Assembly: GCA_049115955.1 (NCBI GenBank)
Contig: JAGDZJ010000008.1
Span: 71,770 to 135,769, forward strand
Direction of reading: 5' to 3'
From: Salinispirillum sp049115955
GTDB lineage: Bacteria > Pseudomonadota > Gammaproteobacteria > Pseudomonadales > Natronospirillaceae
DNA: 64,000 nucleotides
Part shown: in pieces, positions 1-8,507 of the stretch
How positions within the stretch are numbered: position 1 is the stretch's first letter
How the letters are laid out: each line of letters opens with the position of its first letter
Notes under the pieces: model-generated
What the model was told of the DNA's origin: nothing
The model's input: only the letters and a program-made list of their open reading frames with translations
The model's database searches: none
Translations under genes and position numbers: made by a program

Positions 1-285
1 GCGCCGTTGTGGTGGCAGAATCTGGCGCCCGCCGTCAGTGGTGAAATCACTCCGCAAGCCGCGTTGGATAATCTGGCTAACGCCATGGATAACACCATGA
101 TGCGTTTGGCGCGTGCGAATGTGTTCTCGCAGTACGCTCCGGTGCTCAATGAGCCGCGTGATCCTGAATACTGGTTTGCTCAGCCGGGCGCACCTAAGCC
201 CCGTTTGGCGAACGAGAAGCCTCAGGGTCAAACGCGTCCTTATGACGAGCTGATGGCCGATTGGATGGCCGCCGGTACTCGCTAA
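1..285 (+). CDS. ABC transporter substrate-binding protein, C-terminal part only
   Basis: The reading frame is open from the first base and ends with TAA at 283-285, so only the last 94 residues of a longer protein are visible. The tail, with the motifs LNEPRDPEYWF and KLANEKPQGQT-like PRLANEKPQGQT followed by YDELMADW, resembles the C-termini of family 1 extracellular solute-binding proteins, in particular those of glycerol/sugar ABC importers (GlpV-like). That assignment is from memory of the family and is tentative. A terminator follows about 85 bases downstream, so this is probably the last gene of its operon. The permease and ATPase genes would lie outside the window to the left. Confidence 0.55.
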   Translation, partial: APLWWQNLAPAVSGEITPQAALDNLANAMDNTMMRLARANVFSQYAPVLNEPRDPEYWFAQPGAPKPRLANEKPQGQTRPYDELMADWMAAGTR

Positions 286-370
286 AGGCTTTTCGGCAGC
301 CTATGCCGACGGGCCGTGAAGTCGCCGCATGCGGTAACATGGCCCACGTTGTAAGTTCATTGTGTCCCTT

Positions 371-392
371 GCCGCCTTAGGGTGGCTTTTTT
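371..392 (+). terminator. Rho-independent terminator after the binding-protein gene
   Basis: GCCGCC (371-376) and GGTGGC (381-386) form a six-pair stem with one G-U pair around TTAG, followed by six T. It closes the operon that ends at 285. The remainder of 286-523 shows no gene. Confidence 0.65.
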
Positions 393-523
393 ATGCCCAT
401 GGACGGGCGGGCCGAGAATTGCTCCTGCATTCTCGGCATACGGGCTGTCCTAGCCATATATGCTAGCAACCGGTCAGATAATAACAATTCTACTGACCCA
501 TCAGGTTTGCCTTGAGGTTTGCC

Positions 524-2083
524 ATGAATAATCACACGCAAAGAAATAAGAAGAATTCCATACAGGTCAGTCAACGCATCGGCGTGCGCTTTAATATCAT
601 CACCAGCGCCGTCGTCTTGCTACTACTGACACTGTTTTCAGTATTTAACTACCAACAGACAGCTACCACCTTAACGGAACAGTTCGACGCTCAAATTGAC
701 TTTGTTGCCTTCCGGTTGCAGCAAAGCATTCCACCCGCGATCTGGAATTTCACACCGAGCCAGGCTTTGCTGATTGTTGATGCCGAAGTGACGGCCAACG
801 TCGTTGAAGCCATCTTTGTATACGACGATGAAGATGCCTTGATTGTCGGCATGGCGCAAAACGAAGCCGGTGAAACCCAAGATATATTACCGGAGGATTA
901 TCAGCATCGGCTTCCGAACCGCCAGCTTGATCTAACGTGGGGCGATGCTTACGTCGGGCGCGCCGACATCTACACCGATGCGTCGCAAATACAGAACGCC
1001 TTGCAGAATTCTGTGCTGAACTCTGCAGTGCAGAATATTTTGTTGATCATAATCTTAATCGGCGCAGTCATCCTGCTACTCAATCGCTTGGTAACACGCC
1101 CTATCGACGTATTGGCGGAAGCGCTGGACGACATCGCACAAGGCGATGGTGACCTAACGCACCGCATACCCATTCGGCGTCACGATGAAATAGGGCGCTT
1201 AGGCGTCAGCTTCAATACCTTTATCGAGAAGATTCGTGACTTGGTACAAGAGGTGATCGTCGCCGTGAATGAGATGGACAGCGCCATCACCGACACGCAA
1301 ACCGTGGCCGCACGCACCAATGAAGGCGTAAAGGCACAGCGTTTGGAGACCGATCAGGTGGCCGTGGCCATGCAAGAAATGACCGGTACGGCAGAGAGCG
1401 TCTCGCACAGCGCCAGCGCCGCCGCAGAGGCCGCACACAACGCGGACATTGAAGGCCAACGAGCACGTGATATCGTGCAACAAGCCATCGACGGCATCAA
1501 TACGTTGGCCAGCGATATCGACCAAGGCGCGGCGGTGGTTAATTCGTTGGAACAGGAAGTCGCCAGCATCACCACCGTATTGGACGTTATTCGGGGTATT
1601 GCCGAGCAAACCAACCTGTTGGCGCTGAACGCCGCCATAGAAGCTGCCCGTGCCGGTGAACAAGGCCGAGGCTTTGCGGTCGTCGCCGATGAAGTACGCA
1701 CGCTCGCCAGTCGGACGCAGGCCAGCACGGAAGAGATCCACAAAATGATCGAGCGCTTAGAAAGCGGCGCGCAGAAGGCTGTCACCACCATGAACAGCAG
1801 TTGTACCCAGGGTGCTGCGGCGGTGGAAAAAGCCAGCGGAGCGGACGCTGCCCTGAACGCAGTCTCAGCAGCCATTGCCAGCATTAATGCCATGAACACG
1901 CAGATTGCTACCGCAGCGACCGAGCAGACGACCGTGGCGAACGACATCAGCCAAAGCCTGACGCGCATCGTGGATATCGCAGTAACAGCGGAGCAGGATA
2001 CGCAAGAAGTGGATGGCTTAACCCGTGAACTGCTGCAGCGCGCACAGCGCTTGCACGGTTTGGTTGGGAACTTCCAAGTATAA
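524..2083 (+). CDS. Methyl-accepting chemotaxis protein (transmembrane chemoreceptor)
   Basis: A 519-residue chemoreceptor that would sense a ligand in the periplasm and control CheA. The order is: short basic N-terminus, membrane segment about 24-41, periplasmic domain about 42-168, second membrane segment about 171-187, HAMP domain, then a long signalling helical hairpin. The conserved tip is at about 360-395 (EQTNLLALNAAIEAARAGEQ). The periplasmic domain is small and contains AIWNF; I do not recognise its ligand. The C-terminus ends LVGNFQV with no CheR/CheB-tethering pentapeptide. ATG at 524 is preferred to TTG at 512 because GAGG (514-517) sits six bases before it. The gene stands alone and ends at a strong hairpin. 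Confidence 0.9.
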   Translation: MNNHTQRNKKNSIQVSQRIGVRFNIITSAVVLLLLTLFSVFNYQQTATTLTEQFDAQIDFVAFRLQQSIPPAIWNFTPSQALLIVDAEVTANVVEAIFVYDDEDALIVGMAQNEAGETQDILPEDYQHRLPNRQLDLTWGDAYVGRADIYTDASQIQNALQNSVLNSAVQNILLIIILIGAVILLLNRLVTRPIDVLAEALDDIAQGDGDLTHRIPIRRHDEIGRLGVSFNTFIEKIRDLVQEVIVAVNEMDSAITDTQTVAARTNEGVKAQRLETDQVAVAMQEMTGTAESVSHSASAAAEAAHNADIEGQRARDIVQQAIDGINTLASDIDQGAAVVNSLEQEVASITTVLDVIRGIAEQTNLLALNAAIEAARAGEQGRGFAVVADEVRTLASRTQASTEEIHKMIERLESGAQKAVTTMNSSCTQGAAAVEKASGADAALNAVSAAIASINAMNTQIATAATEQTTVANDISQSLTRIVDIAVTAEQDTQEVDGLTRELLQRAQRLHGLVGNFQV

Positions 2084-2095
2084 AGAGGGAAATTG

Positions 2096-2122
2096 GGGCG
2101 GATGACATCGTGTCATCCGCCC
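2096..2122. terminator. Bidirectional hairpin between the chemoreceptor and pepA
   Basis: A perfect 12-pair stem, GGGCGGATGACA (2096-2107) and its complement (2111-2122), surrounds TCG. It lies between two converging genes and has a short T run on each side (GATGTTT to the right, AATT to the left), so it probably stops transcription from both. Confidence 0.7.
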
Positions 2123-2134
2123 GATGTTTCAGCC

Positions 2135-3595
2135 CTAAGCGGACTGAACCTTATTCAACAAGTACTGAGTCAGCAAGCCGACCGGGCGACCGGTCGCGCC
2201 TTCTTTAGCGGTTGTCCACGCTGCACCCGCGATGTCTAAATGAGACCACGTGTAGTGCTTAGTGAACTCCGCCAAATAGGTTGCCGCCGTAATAGAACCG
2301 CCCGCACGACCTTGACCAATGTTGCGCAAGTCCGCGTACGGTGAATCCAGCTCGTCGCGGTAGTCATCCCACAGTGGCATTGGCCAAGCACGGTCCCAGA
2401 TCTCTTTACCGGCGCTCAGAATCTCCACCTGCATATCGTCGTCGTTGCTGTACACCGCCATCGGGTGGTGACCCAAACCAATAACAACCGCACCCGTCAA
2501 AGTCGCAATGTCGATAACCGACGCAGGCTTGAAGCGCTCAGCGTACGTCAGCGCATCGCACAATACCAAACGGCCTTCGGCGTCGGTGTTGAGGATTTCA
2601 ATGGTCTTGCCCGACATAGACGTCACCACGTCACCGGGGCGCGTCGCGCGTGCCGATGGCATGTTTTCTGCCGAAGCCACTATGGCCACCACGTTGATCT
2701 TGGGTTGCAGTTCCGCCAGCGTCGACATGGTGCCAAACACGGAAGCCGCACCGCACATGTCATACTTCATTTCGTCCATACCCGCAGCCGGCTTGATGCT
2801 GATGCCGCCGGTATCGAACGTCAAACCCTTACCCACCAACACGTGCGGCTGGTCGTCGCTGCCCGCACCGTGGTAATGCATAACAATCATCTTGCCGGGT
2901 TCGTCGCTGCCCTTAGATACGGCCATAAAGGCGCCCATACCCATGGCTTCCATTTCCGCTTCTTCAATGATGTCGGTCTGGATGTTGTCGTAGCGGTCTG
3001 CCAACTGTTGCGCTTGCTCAGCCAAATAGGTCGGCGTACAGACGTTAGGTGGCAGGTTACCCAGTTCACGCGCCACGTTGACACCGTGGGCGAGGGCTTT
3101 ACCCAGCTCGATGGCATCTTGTGCATCGGTATCGGTGATCAAACGGAACTGCGTAGTGGAAAATTCAGCGTTCTTTTCAGATTTCGTCGTGTCGTAACGG
3201 TACGCGCCCGTCAGCGTCCACTCCACCAACTTTTGCACCGTCCATTCTGCAGAGCGACCAGACACATGCAGACCATTCAACAACACCGACAGTGTATTGG
3301 CTTTTGAGCGCGTCACTGCTTGCGCAATGGCGGTGCTGACTTTCTTCAACTGGTTCTCGCTGACGGACAGCGAATCGCCCGTACCAATCAACAACACTTG
3401 CGCGCCATCGGCTTGCAGCAACGGCGTCACATCACCGAGCTTGGTGCTGATCAACTGCGCCGTACGCCACTGGGCGACATTGGCGGCGAGAGCTGTTGGC
3501 AACTCGCTGATGGCACCGTCTTCCTTACCGATGAAACCAATGATTAGATTGTCGCTGGCGGCAAAATCGGCCGCTGCACTGAGTTTGAATTGCAT
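2135..3595 (-). CDS. pepA: Leucyl aminopeptidase (cytosol aminopeptidase, M17)
   Basis: A 486-residue M17 aminopeptidase that removes N-terminal residues from peptides in the cytoplasm using two metal ions. The N-terminal macro-like regulatory domain is followed by the catalytic domain. The family signature NTDAEGRL lies at about 335-342, and the upstream VGKGLTFDTGGISIKP segment carries metal and substrate ligands. The length is close to the E. coli enzyme. ATG at 3595 is chosen over one at 3607 because GGAG at 3605-3602 lies six bases before it. In E. coli and Pseudomonas, PepA can also bind DNA as an accessory factor; whether it does so here cannot be seen. The usual lptFG neighbours are absent. 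Confidence 0.95.
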   Translation of the reverse strand: MQFKLSAAADFAASDNLIIGFIGKEDGAISELPTALAANVAQWRTAQLISTKLGDVTPLLQADGAQVLLIGTGDSLSVSENQLKKVSTAIAQAVTRSKANTLSVLLNGLHVSGRSAEWTVQKLVEWTLTGAYRYDTTKSEKNAEFSTTQFRLITDTDAQDAIELGKALAHGVNVARELGNLPPNVCTPTYLAEQAQQLADRYDNIQTDIIEEAEMEAMGMGAFMAVSKGSDEPGKMIVMHYHGAGSDDQPHVLVGKGLTFDTGGISIKPAAGMDEMKYDMCGAASVFGTMSTLAELQPKINVVAIVASAENMPSARATRPGDVVTSMSGKTIEILNTDAEGRLVLCDALTYAERFKPASVIDIATLTGAVVIGLGHHPMAVYSNDDDMQVEILSAGKEIWDRAWPMPLWDDYRDELDSPYADLRNIGQGRAGGSITAATYLAEFTKHYTWSHLDIAGAAWTTAKEGATGRPVGLLTQYLLNKVQSA

Positions 3596-4009
3596 TGTGA
3601 ACTCCATGAATGCGCGTGAATAATGATGCTTATCCTAGCGATGTAAGCGCCGGAAAGACAGTGCATTACAGGACCAATACCGGATAACACTGTATGGGTG
3701 CATGTACGGGAGGGAGTCTGGTGTTTTTGTGAGGGCCAGACGGGTAACTACTCCAGCAGCCTGGATTCAACAGCACCTGAAACTAAAAGCTAAAGGACCA
3801 AAACAAAAACAGTGAGACGATAGCCGCTATGCCAAACATAACTTTGCCAAGCTTTACATGTGCCTAGGCTTCATGCCTGGGTAAGCAGCTTCAACAGATT
3901 AACCCCGGATTCCGACAAGCTATAGTAATGTGTACATGCAGACTCTTCTTTAGGGTATCGCAATTACAATGCCCATAGAGACAAACAAGGAGTAGCCTAG
4001 TACTTCTTG
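3596..4009. other. Gene-free stretch upstream of pepA and downstream of higA
   Basis: About 410 bases with no ORF I can support on either strand. It must hold the pepA promoter, but I see no clear -35/-10 pair. There is no repeat or RNA structure I can name. Confidence 0.5.
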
Positions 4010-4303
4010 TTAAGCAGCCTCAAAATCCAGTGGATGAATGCCATCCAGATTGACCGTGCTGCGTGCCACCCAAAGATCGTACATATCTTGCATCGCCAAC
4101 CAGCTTTCTGGCGAGCGCCCAAGAACCTTGGACAGTCGCAGAGACATCTCCGGGCTAATGCCACTGTCACCTTTGAGCAGCCGAGACAAAGTGGAAGGCG
4201 AAACACCTAAGCTGTAAGCAAGCTGACGGGAGCTGATGCCGAAAGGCTCTAAGTAGACGTCCCGAATAAAAGCACCAGGATGCGGCGGATTATGCATAGC
4301 CAT
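4010..4303 (-). CDS. higA: HigA-type antitoxin, XRE family
   Basis: A 97-residue antitoxin with a helix-turn-helix domain. The start MAMHNPPHPG is the characteristic HigA/VapI opening. The DNA-binding helices follow at about 25-65 (SRQLAYSLGVSPSTLSRLLKG), then the family segment with SPESWLAMQ. It should neutralise HigB and repress the operon. It is the second gene: its ATG overlaps the TAA of higB by one base, so it is translationally coupled, and it has only a weak ribosome binding site of its own. Toxin-first order is typical of higBA. Confidence 0.92.
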   Translation of the reverse strand: MAMHNPPHPGAFIRDVYLEPFGISSRQLAYSLGVSPSTLSRLLKGDSGISPEMSLRLSKVLGRSPESWLAMQDMYDLWVARSTVNLDGIHPLDFEAA

Positions 4304-4581
4304 TAGTGATAATCCTCATAATCAAGAATGTAAGCGTTGCCGTCCTGAAATTCGAACGTCATACGCCAATTTCCGTTAACCCAAATCGACCACCTTCCTT
4401 TGTCTTTTCCTTTCAATGAATGAAGCCGGAAGCCCGGAATGTTCATGTCATCCACTGAAGTCGCGGTATCCAGAGCAACAAGCTGCATACGTAGTTTGTT
4501 GGCGTGATCAGGTTGAATGCCAGCCGTGCTGCCAGTTGAGTAAAACCGTTTTAGTCCTTTGTGACGGAATGATTTAATCAT
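4303..4581 (-). CDS. higB: HigB-type toxin, RelE superfamily mRNA interferase
   Basis: A 92-residue RelE-fold toxin of the HigB group, expected to cleave mRNA on the ribosome. The opening MIKSFRHKGLKRFY, the central GFRLHSLKGKDKGRWSIWV and the end WRMTFEFQDGNAYILDYEDYH match the family along its whole length, so it looks intact. ATG at 4581 is the family start, although the frame stays open for 16 more codons upstream. There is no purine-rich ribosome binding site before it. Instead a promoter whose -10 ends eight bases upstream would make the transcript start almost at the ATG, giving leaderless or near-leaderless translation. Confidence 0.92.
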   Translation of the reverse strand: MIKSFRHKGLKRFYSTGSTAGIQPDHANKLRMQLVALDTATSVDDMNIPGFRLHSLKGKDKGRWSIWVNGNWRMTFEFQDGNAYILDYEDYH

Positions 4582-4588
4582 AAAGGGG

Positions 4589-4617
4589 ATGATAGCGCGT
4601 TGCGCATCACGCAACAA
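4589..4617 (-). promoter_or_regulatory. higBA promoter with embedded inverted-repeat operator
   Basis: On the minus strand, -35 TTGTTG (4617-4612), a 17-base spacer and -10 TATCAT (4594-4589) precede higB. An inverted repeat, TTGCG-N5-CGCAA at 4600-4614, lies across the spacer and the -35 edge, a natural place for HigA to repress. The assignment to HigA is inference. Confidence 0.6.
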
Positions 4618-4629
4618 TGAGGCTGGCAC

Positions 4630-4917
4630 ATAAATATTTATTCGTCTGAGGTGAGTATCAGCTCTACTCAGGTGTCCAAATTCGCTATGCCACTACTTAT
4701 GTTAAACTTACACTCAAAACAAGTTAGCAGAAAAACGCGCTTGCGCACGGAAAAAGCAAGCTTTCTGAGGGTTGTTAAACGAGGCTATGGACGCAGGGGT
4801 ATGCCTCAAGGCGCGCCTTTCGGCCTGCCGTGAAGCGCCGGAGGCATGCCCCGAAAGTCCATGCCGGGGCCGTAGGATTTTGATTCCCGCCTGCGCGAGA
4901 ATGACTGAGGGCGGTGC
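4630..4917. other. Gene-free stretch with a dispersed-repeat-like end
   Basis: No credible gene. Bases 4881-4904 contain GATTCCCGCCTGCGCG followed by AGAATGAC, resembling the widespread proteobacterial motif found at the ends of short dispersed repeats. The region just before it (4790-4880) is rich in GGCATGCC/GGGGCATGCC-type inverted pieces. It probably represents a decayed intergenic repeat. Confidence 0.4.
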
Positions 4918-5733
4918 CTAAGAAGAAAATGCCGGGCGTGGCTTCTTGGCAACTTTAGGCGGAAGGGTAACGCGCTGCTGGTGTGCGGTGGCCCAATGCA
5001 CCAGTTGCAACGTGCCGTCTTTAGTTTCTACCACACTTGAGCAGCTTTCCAGCCAATCACCATCGTTGATGTACAGCACGCCTTCTACTTCTTCTAGCTT
5101 GGCCTGATGGATGTGGCCACACACAATACCGTCTAACCCACGGTCGCGGGCTTCCGTAATGGCGCGTTGCTCAAACTGCTGCACAAAATGCTGTGCTTTT
5201 TTGCTGCGTACTTTCAGGAAGCCCGAAAGCGACCAATACGGTTTGCCCAAACGTGCCCGCCATTGGTTGAGCCAGCGGTTCAGGCGCACAATGGTTTCAT
5301 AGGCGTGGTCGCCCAGCCAAAACAGAAAGCGCGAGTGGGCAATTTCGTCGTCGAAGCAATCGCCGTGCACCACCAATAAACGTCGGCCGTCTACCATCTC
5401 ATGCACATATTCCAAGTGTACTTCTACATGGCCTAACTGATGCCCGACCAACTTGCGAAAGAAGGGATCATGGTTGCCCGGTACATAGACCACACGCACT
5501 CCGTTATCGGCCATGGTCAGAATTTGGTTCACCACGGCCTGATGGCTTTTGGGCCAGTGACCGCGTTCGCTCATCTTCCAGAGATCAATGATGTCACCCA
5601 CCAGAAACAGTGTTTCACAATGATGCTGCTGCAGGAATTCCAGCAGGTGTTGTGCTTGGGCATTACGGTTGCCGAGGTGAGTGTCAGAAATCCAGATAGT
5701 GCGGTAGGTCGTGCGGGCTTGTGTCGCTGTCAT
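4918..5733 (-). CDS. UDP-2,3-diacylglucosamine diphosphatase-type metallophosphoesterase
   Basis: A 271-residue calcineurin-like phosphoesterase of the LpxH/YbbF group. This group includes the lipid A pathway enzyme that hydrolyses UDP-2,3-diacylglucosamine to lipid X. Metal-binding motifs appear in order: SDTHLGN near the start, VGDIIDLW, VPGNHDPF, VVHGDCFD and CGHIHQAK. The protein is longer than E. coli LpxH (about 240 residues) and belongs to the longer family branch, so lpxH is not assigned with certainty. Start: ATG at 5733 with GGTGGA upstream is preferred; GTG at 5745 is an alternative. It is a single gene on the minus strand, away from the lipid A cluster at 22.7-26.3 kb. Confidence 0.75.
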   Translation of the reverse strand: MTATQARTTYRTIWISDTHLGNRNAQAQHLLEFLQQHHCETLFLVGDIIDLWKMSERGHWPKSHQAVVNQILTMADNGVRVVYVPGNHDPFFRKLVGHQLGHVEVHLEYVHEMVDGRRLLVVHGDCFDDEIAHSRFLFWLGDHAYETIVRLNRWLNQWRARLGKPYWSLSGFLKVRSKKAQHFVQQFEQRAITEARDRGLDGIVCGHIHQAKLEEVEGVLYINDGDWLESCSSVVETKDGTLQLVHWATAHQQRVTLPPKVAKKPRPAFSS

Positions 5734-5825
5734 GGAGTGGTCCACCGATCAGGGATAATGACACAGTCTGATCAGGTTTTATGACAACGCGAGGGCGTTT
5801 CAATGAAGATTTAATGATGGAACAT

Positions 5826-5892
5826 CTAAAAACCTCCTTTTTACCTCTGAGGTTTTTAGACGCTCCCTTAAGGACTAAACGAAGCGTTTAGT
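5826..5892 (-). terminator. Two hairpins downstream of dapD
   Basis: ACTAAAC/GTTTAGT (5874-5880 and 5886-5892) overlaps the dapD stop codon. Further along, CTAAAAACCTC (5826-5836) pairs perfectly with 5849-5859. Neither has a clean U tract on the minus strand, so termination is probable but not certain. Confidence 0.45.
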
Positions 5893-6913
5893 TATTGCTG
5901 TGCAGTTCGTCGTTCAGGGCAATGGCGGTTTTATTGGTCAAACATTCGACCTGGCCATTGGCTGAATTGCGGCGGAACAGCAGGTCGGATTTGCCAGCCA
6001 ACTCACGCGCTTTAACAACTTCAACGGGTTTGCGTTGGTCGTCCAACACCTGCACCTTGGTGCCGGCAGTGATGTACAAGCCAGACTCAATGGTGCAGCG
6101 ATCACCCAACGGAATACCGGTGCCCGAATTGGCGCCCAGCAAGCAGTTTTCACCGATGCTGATGATGATGTTGCCACCACCCGACAGCGTGCCCATGGTC
6201 GAGCAGCCACCACCCAAGTCAGAACCGTTGCCGACGGTAACGCCAGCAGAAATACGGCCTTCAACCATGCTGGTGCCCAGTGTGCCGGCGTTGAAGTTGA
6301 TGAAACCCTCGTGCATGACGGTGGTGCCTTCGCCTACATAAGCGCCCAAACGCACGCGTGCCGTGTCGGCAATGCGAATGCCTTCGGGTACCACGTAGTC
6401 GGTCATTTTCGGGAATTTGTCGACGCACTCAACGCTCAAGCGCTCGCCCACGAGGCGCGCTTGCATCTGACGGAGGTGCAGGTCGGGCAGGTCGACTGGC
6501 CCCTGATTCGTCCAAGCAATGTTGTGCAGCAGGCCGAACATGCCACTCAGATCAATGGTCTGCGGTTTAACGAGGCGGTGCGACAGCAAATGCAGTTTCA
6601 GGAAGGCTTCAGCGACCGATGAAGGCGCTTGGTCGGTTTCCAGTACCACCAATACCGACGGCGTTTCGTACACGGCACCGCGTGCGGCGAAATGCGCCGA
6701 ACGTGAGAAGCCAGCGTCGGCGAACGGTTGCGCCAAGAAAGACAAGTTGGTGCTGCGCAGTTCCAGTACCGCGTTGCCGCCTTCGTAGCCGAGGTCTTTG
6801 GCTTTATCCAGCAAGCCTTGTTCCGGGTTCAGAATAGGCTGTGGAAAGTAGGCTTCAATGATCTTGCCTGCAGAGTTGCGGGTAACGGTACCCAAGGCCA
6901 ATGCGAATGTCAT
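5888..6913 (-). CDS. dapD: 2,3,4,5-tetrahydropyridine-2,6-dicarboxylate N-succinyltransferase
   Basis: A 341-residue enzyme that succinylates tetrahydrodipicolinate in the diaminopimelate branch feeding lysine and peptidoglycan. The left-handed beta-helix repeats are visible in the middle (VPEGIRIADTARVRLGAYVGEG, GRISAGVTVGNGSDLGGG). The length and the extended N-terminal domain match the long Pseudomonas-type DapD rather than the 274-residue E. coli form. ATG at 6913 follows AGGAG; the longer open frame up to 6994 is an artefact. It is the last gene of a map-glnD-dapC-yffB-dapD group, ten bases after yffB. Confidence 0.95.
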   Translation of the reverse strand: MTFALALGTVTRNSAGKIIEAYFPQPILNPEQGLLDKAKDLGYEGGNAVLELRSTNLSFLAQPFADAGFSRSAHFAARGAVYETPSVLVVLETDQAPSSVAEAFLKLHLLSHRLVKPQTIDLSGMFGLLHNIAWTNQGPVDLPDLHLRQMQARLVGERLSVECVDKFPKMTDYVVPEGIRIADTARVRLGAYVGEGTTVMHEGFINFNAGTLGTSMVEGRISAGVTVGNGSDLGGGCSTMGTLSGGGNIIISIGENCLLGANSGTGIPLGDRCTIESGLYITAGTKVQVLDDQRKPVEVVKARELAGKSDLLFRRNSANGQVECLTNKTAIALNDELHSNN

Positions 6914-6923
6914 AGTCTGTCTC

Positions 6924-7280
6924 CTATTGGGAAAAATGGTCAGCCCACTGTGCGGCGTCAAAGCCAACCAGCAGTTGCTGGCCAGTATCCACAACGGGTC
7001 GTTTGATGACGGAGGTGCTGGCCGCTGCTACCTGGGCAATGGCGGTCGGGTCGCCTGAGTCGCAGGCGGCTTTGTCGGCGTCGGATAATTTGCGCCAAGT
7101 CGTCCCGCGCCGATTGATCAATACGCGGTGGTCGACTTTTTCTAACCAGCGCTGCACGGTGTCGGGGTCGATACCCTGCTTTTTGTAGTCGTGAAAGTCG
7201 TAAGACACCTGTTGTGTGTCGAGCCAAGTAAAGGCCTTCTTCATGGTGTCACAGCTTTTGATGCCGTAAATAGTGGTCAT
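6924..7280 (-). CDS. yffB: YffB/Spx-ArsC family thioredoxin-fold protein
   Basis: A 118-residue protein of the ArsC/Spx superfamily. The N-terminus TTIYGIKSCDTMKKA has one cysteine at residue 10 in the active-site position and no second cysteine, as in YffB. The C-terminal SVIKRPVVD with the conserved Arg-Pro is present. The biochemical role of YffB is not settled, although glutathione-dependent reduction has been proposed. It sits between dapC and dapD, as in Pseudomonas; in E. coli the homologue neighbours dapE. This suggests a long-standing link with diaminopimelate genes. Confidence 0.9.
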   Translation of the reverse strand: MTTIYGIKSCDTMKKAFTWLDTQQVSYDFHDYKKQGIDPDTVQRWLEKVDHRVLINRRGTTWRKLSDADKAACDSGDPTAIAQVAAASTSVIKRPVVDTGQQLLVGFDAAQWADHFSQ

Positions 7281-7298
7281 GAAAGGTCGCTGTCCTTG

Positions 7299-8507
7299 TT
7301 AATCGTTATTCAGTTGATCAACGAAGCGGGCAATGCGCTCCGCAGCTTCGATGCATTCGGGTAGGGTAGCAACCAGCGCCATGCGAATATAGTGACTTCC
7401 GGGATTAACACCCTGTGCTTCTCTTCCCAGATACGAGCCGGGGAGCACGGTCACGTTTTGCTGCGCATACAACTGTTGGGCGAAGTCGGTGTCGGCGATG
7501 GGCGTACGCGCCCACAGGTAGAAACCGGCGTCGGGCATCGCTACTTCCAGTTTAGTACCTAAAATGTCCAGTACGCGACGAAATTTCTCACGGTACGCCG
7601 AGCGGTTGTGCTCCACGTGGGTCTCATCTTGCCACGCCGCCATGCTGGCCTTTTGTACCTGTAATGGCAGCGCTGAGCCGTGATACGTGCGGTAATTCAG
7701 GTAGGGCGTCAGTAGTTCGGCGTCACCAGCGATGAAGCCAGAGCGCATGCCGGGCAAGTTAGAACGCTTGGACAAACTGTGGAACACTACAGCGCGCTTG
7801 AATTCGTGATCACCGCGCGCTTTGCAGGCTTCCAATAAACCGGTAGGGCGCTCGTTTTCGGTGAAATAGATTTCTGAATAGCATTCATCGCTGGCGATGA
7901 TGAAGTCGTGCTGTTCCGCTTTTTCCAGTAACCACGTCAGTGTATCGAGCGGTATAACGGCGCCCGTGGGGTTACCGGGCGAACACAGAAACAGAATCTG
8001 GGTTTTTTGCCAGTCTTCATCACTGATGGTGGTGAAGTCGGGGTTGAAGCCGTTTTTGGCTTCACAGTTCAGCAAATAGGTTTGGCCTCCCGCGAGTAGG
8101 GTCGCGCCTTCATAGATTTGGTAGAACGGGTTGGGCGTCATCACGTACGGCCGCGTGTCAGCTTGGCTGCGATCAAAGGCGGCCTGCACGAATGAAAAGA
8201 TGGCTTCTCGCGTGCCACACACCGGCAGCACGTGGCGCATGCCGTCAACCTTGGGTAGATCAAAGCGTTGCTCTAACCAGCGGGCGATGACGTGGCGCAG
8301 TTCCGGTACCCCAGCGGTGGTAGGGTACACTTCCAAGTCATCCATGGCGTCGGTTAGGGCGTCGCGCACAAACAGAGGCGCAGCGTGCTTGGGTTCACCG
8401 ATGGACAGGGCAATGTGGGGTAAGTCGGTACTCGGGGTGACGGCGTCTTTTAACGTCCGCAGACGTTCAAAAGGATAGGGCTGTAAGCTCTGTAATAAGT
8501 GATTCAT
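7299..8507 (-). CDS. dapC: Succinyldiaminopimelate transaminase, DapC type
   Basis: A 402-residue fold-type I PLP aminotransferase that makes N-succinyl-LL-diaminopimelate from the ketone using glutamate. The PLP lysine lies in SLSKRSNLPGMRSGF, preceded by SPGNPTGAV and ASDECYSEIYF, all typical of this family. It lies between glnD and yffB-dapD, and succinyl transfer (DapD) and transamination (DapC) are consecutive steps. Its ATG overlaps the glnD stop by one base. Some bacteria use ArgD for this step instead; the position next to dapD supports DapC. Confidence 0.92.
   Translation of the reverse strand: MNHLLQSLQPYPFERLRTLKDAVTPSTDLPHIALSIGEPKHAAPLFVRDALTDAMDDLEVYPTTAGVPELRHVIARWLEQRFDLPKVDGMRHVLPVCGTREAIFSFVQAAFDRSQADTRPYVMTPNPFYQIYEGATLLAGGQTYLLNCEAKNGFNPDFTTISDEDWQKTQILFLCSPGNPTGAVIPLDTLTWLLEKAEQHDFIIASDECYSEIYFTENERPTGLLEACKARGDHEFKRAVVFHSLSKRSNLPGMRSGFIAGDAELLTPYLNYRTYHGSALPLQVQKASMAAWQDETHVEHNRSAYREKFRRVLDILGTKLEVAMPDAGFYLWARTPIADTDFAQQLYAQQNVTVLPGSYLGREAQGVNPGSHYIRMALVATLPECIEAAERIARFVDQLNND

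Noticed and set aside
2465..3307. 280-codon plus-strand ORF opposite pepA
   Set aside because: A shadow of pepA, rich in His/Arg/Gln and with no family features.
4651..4833. 60-codon ORF after higB
   Set aside because: No ribosome binding site, and the sequence runs into repeat-like DNA; no sign of selection as protein.
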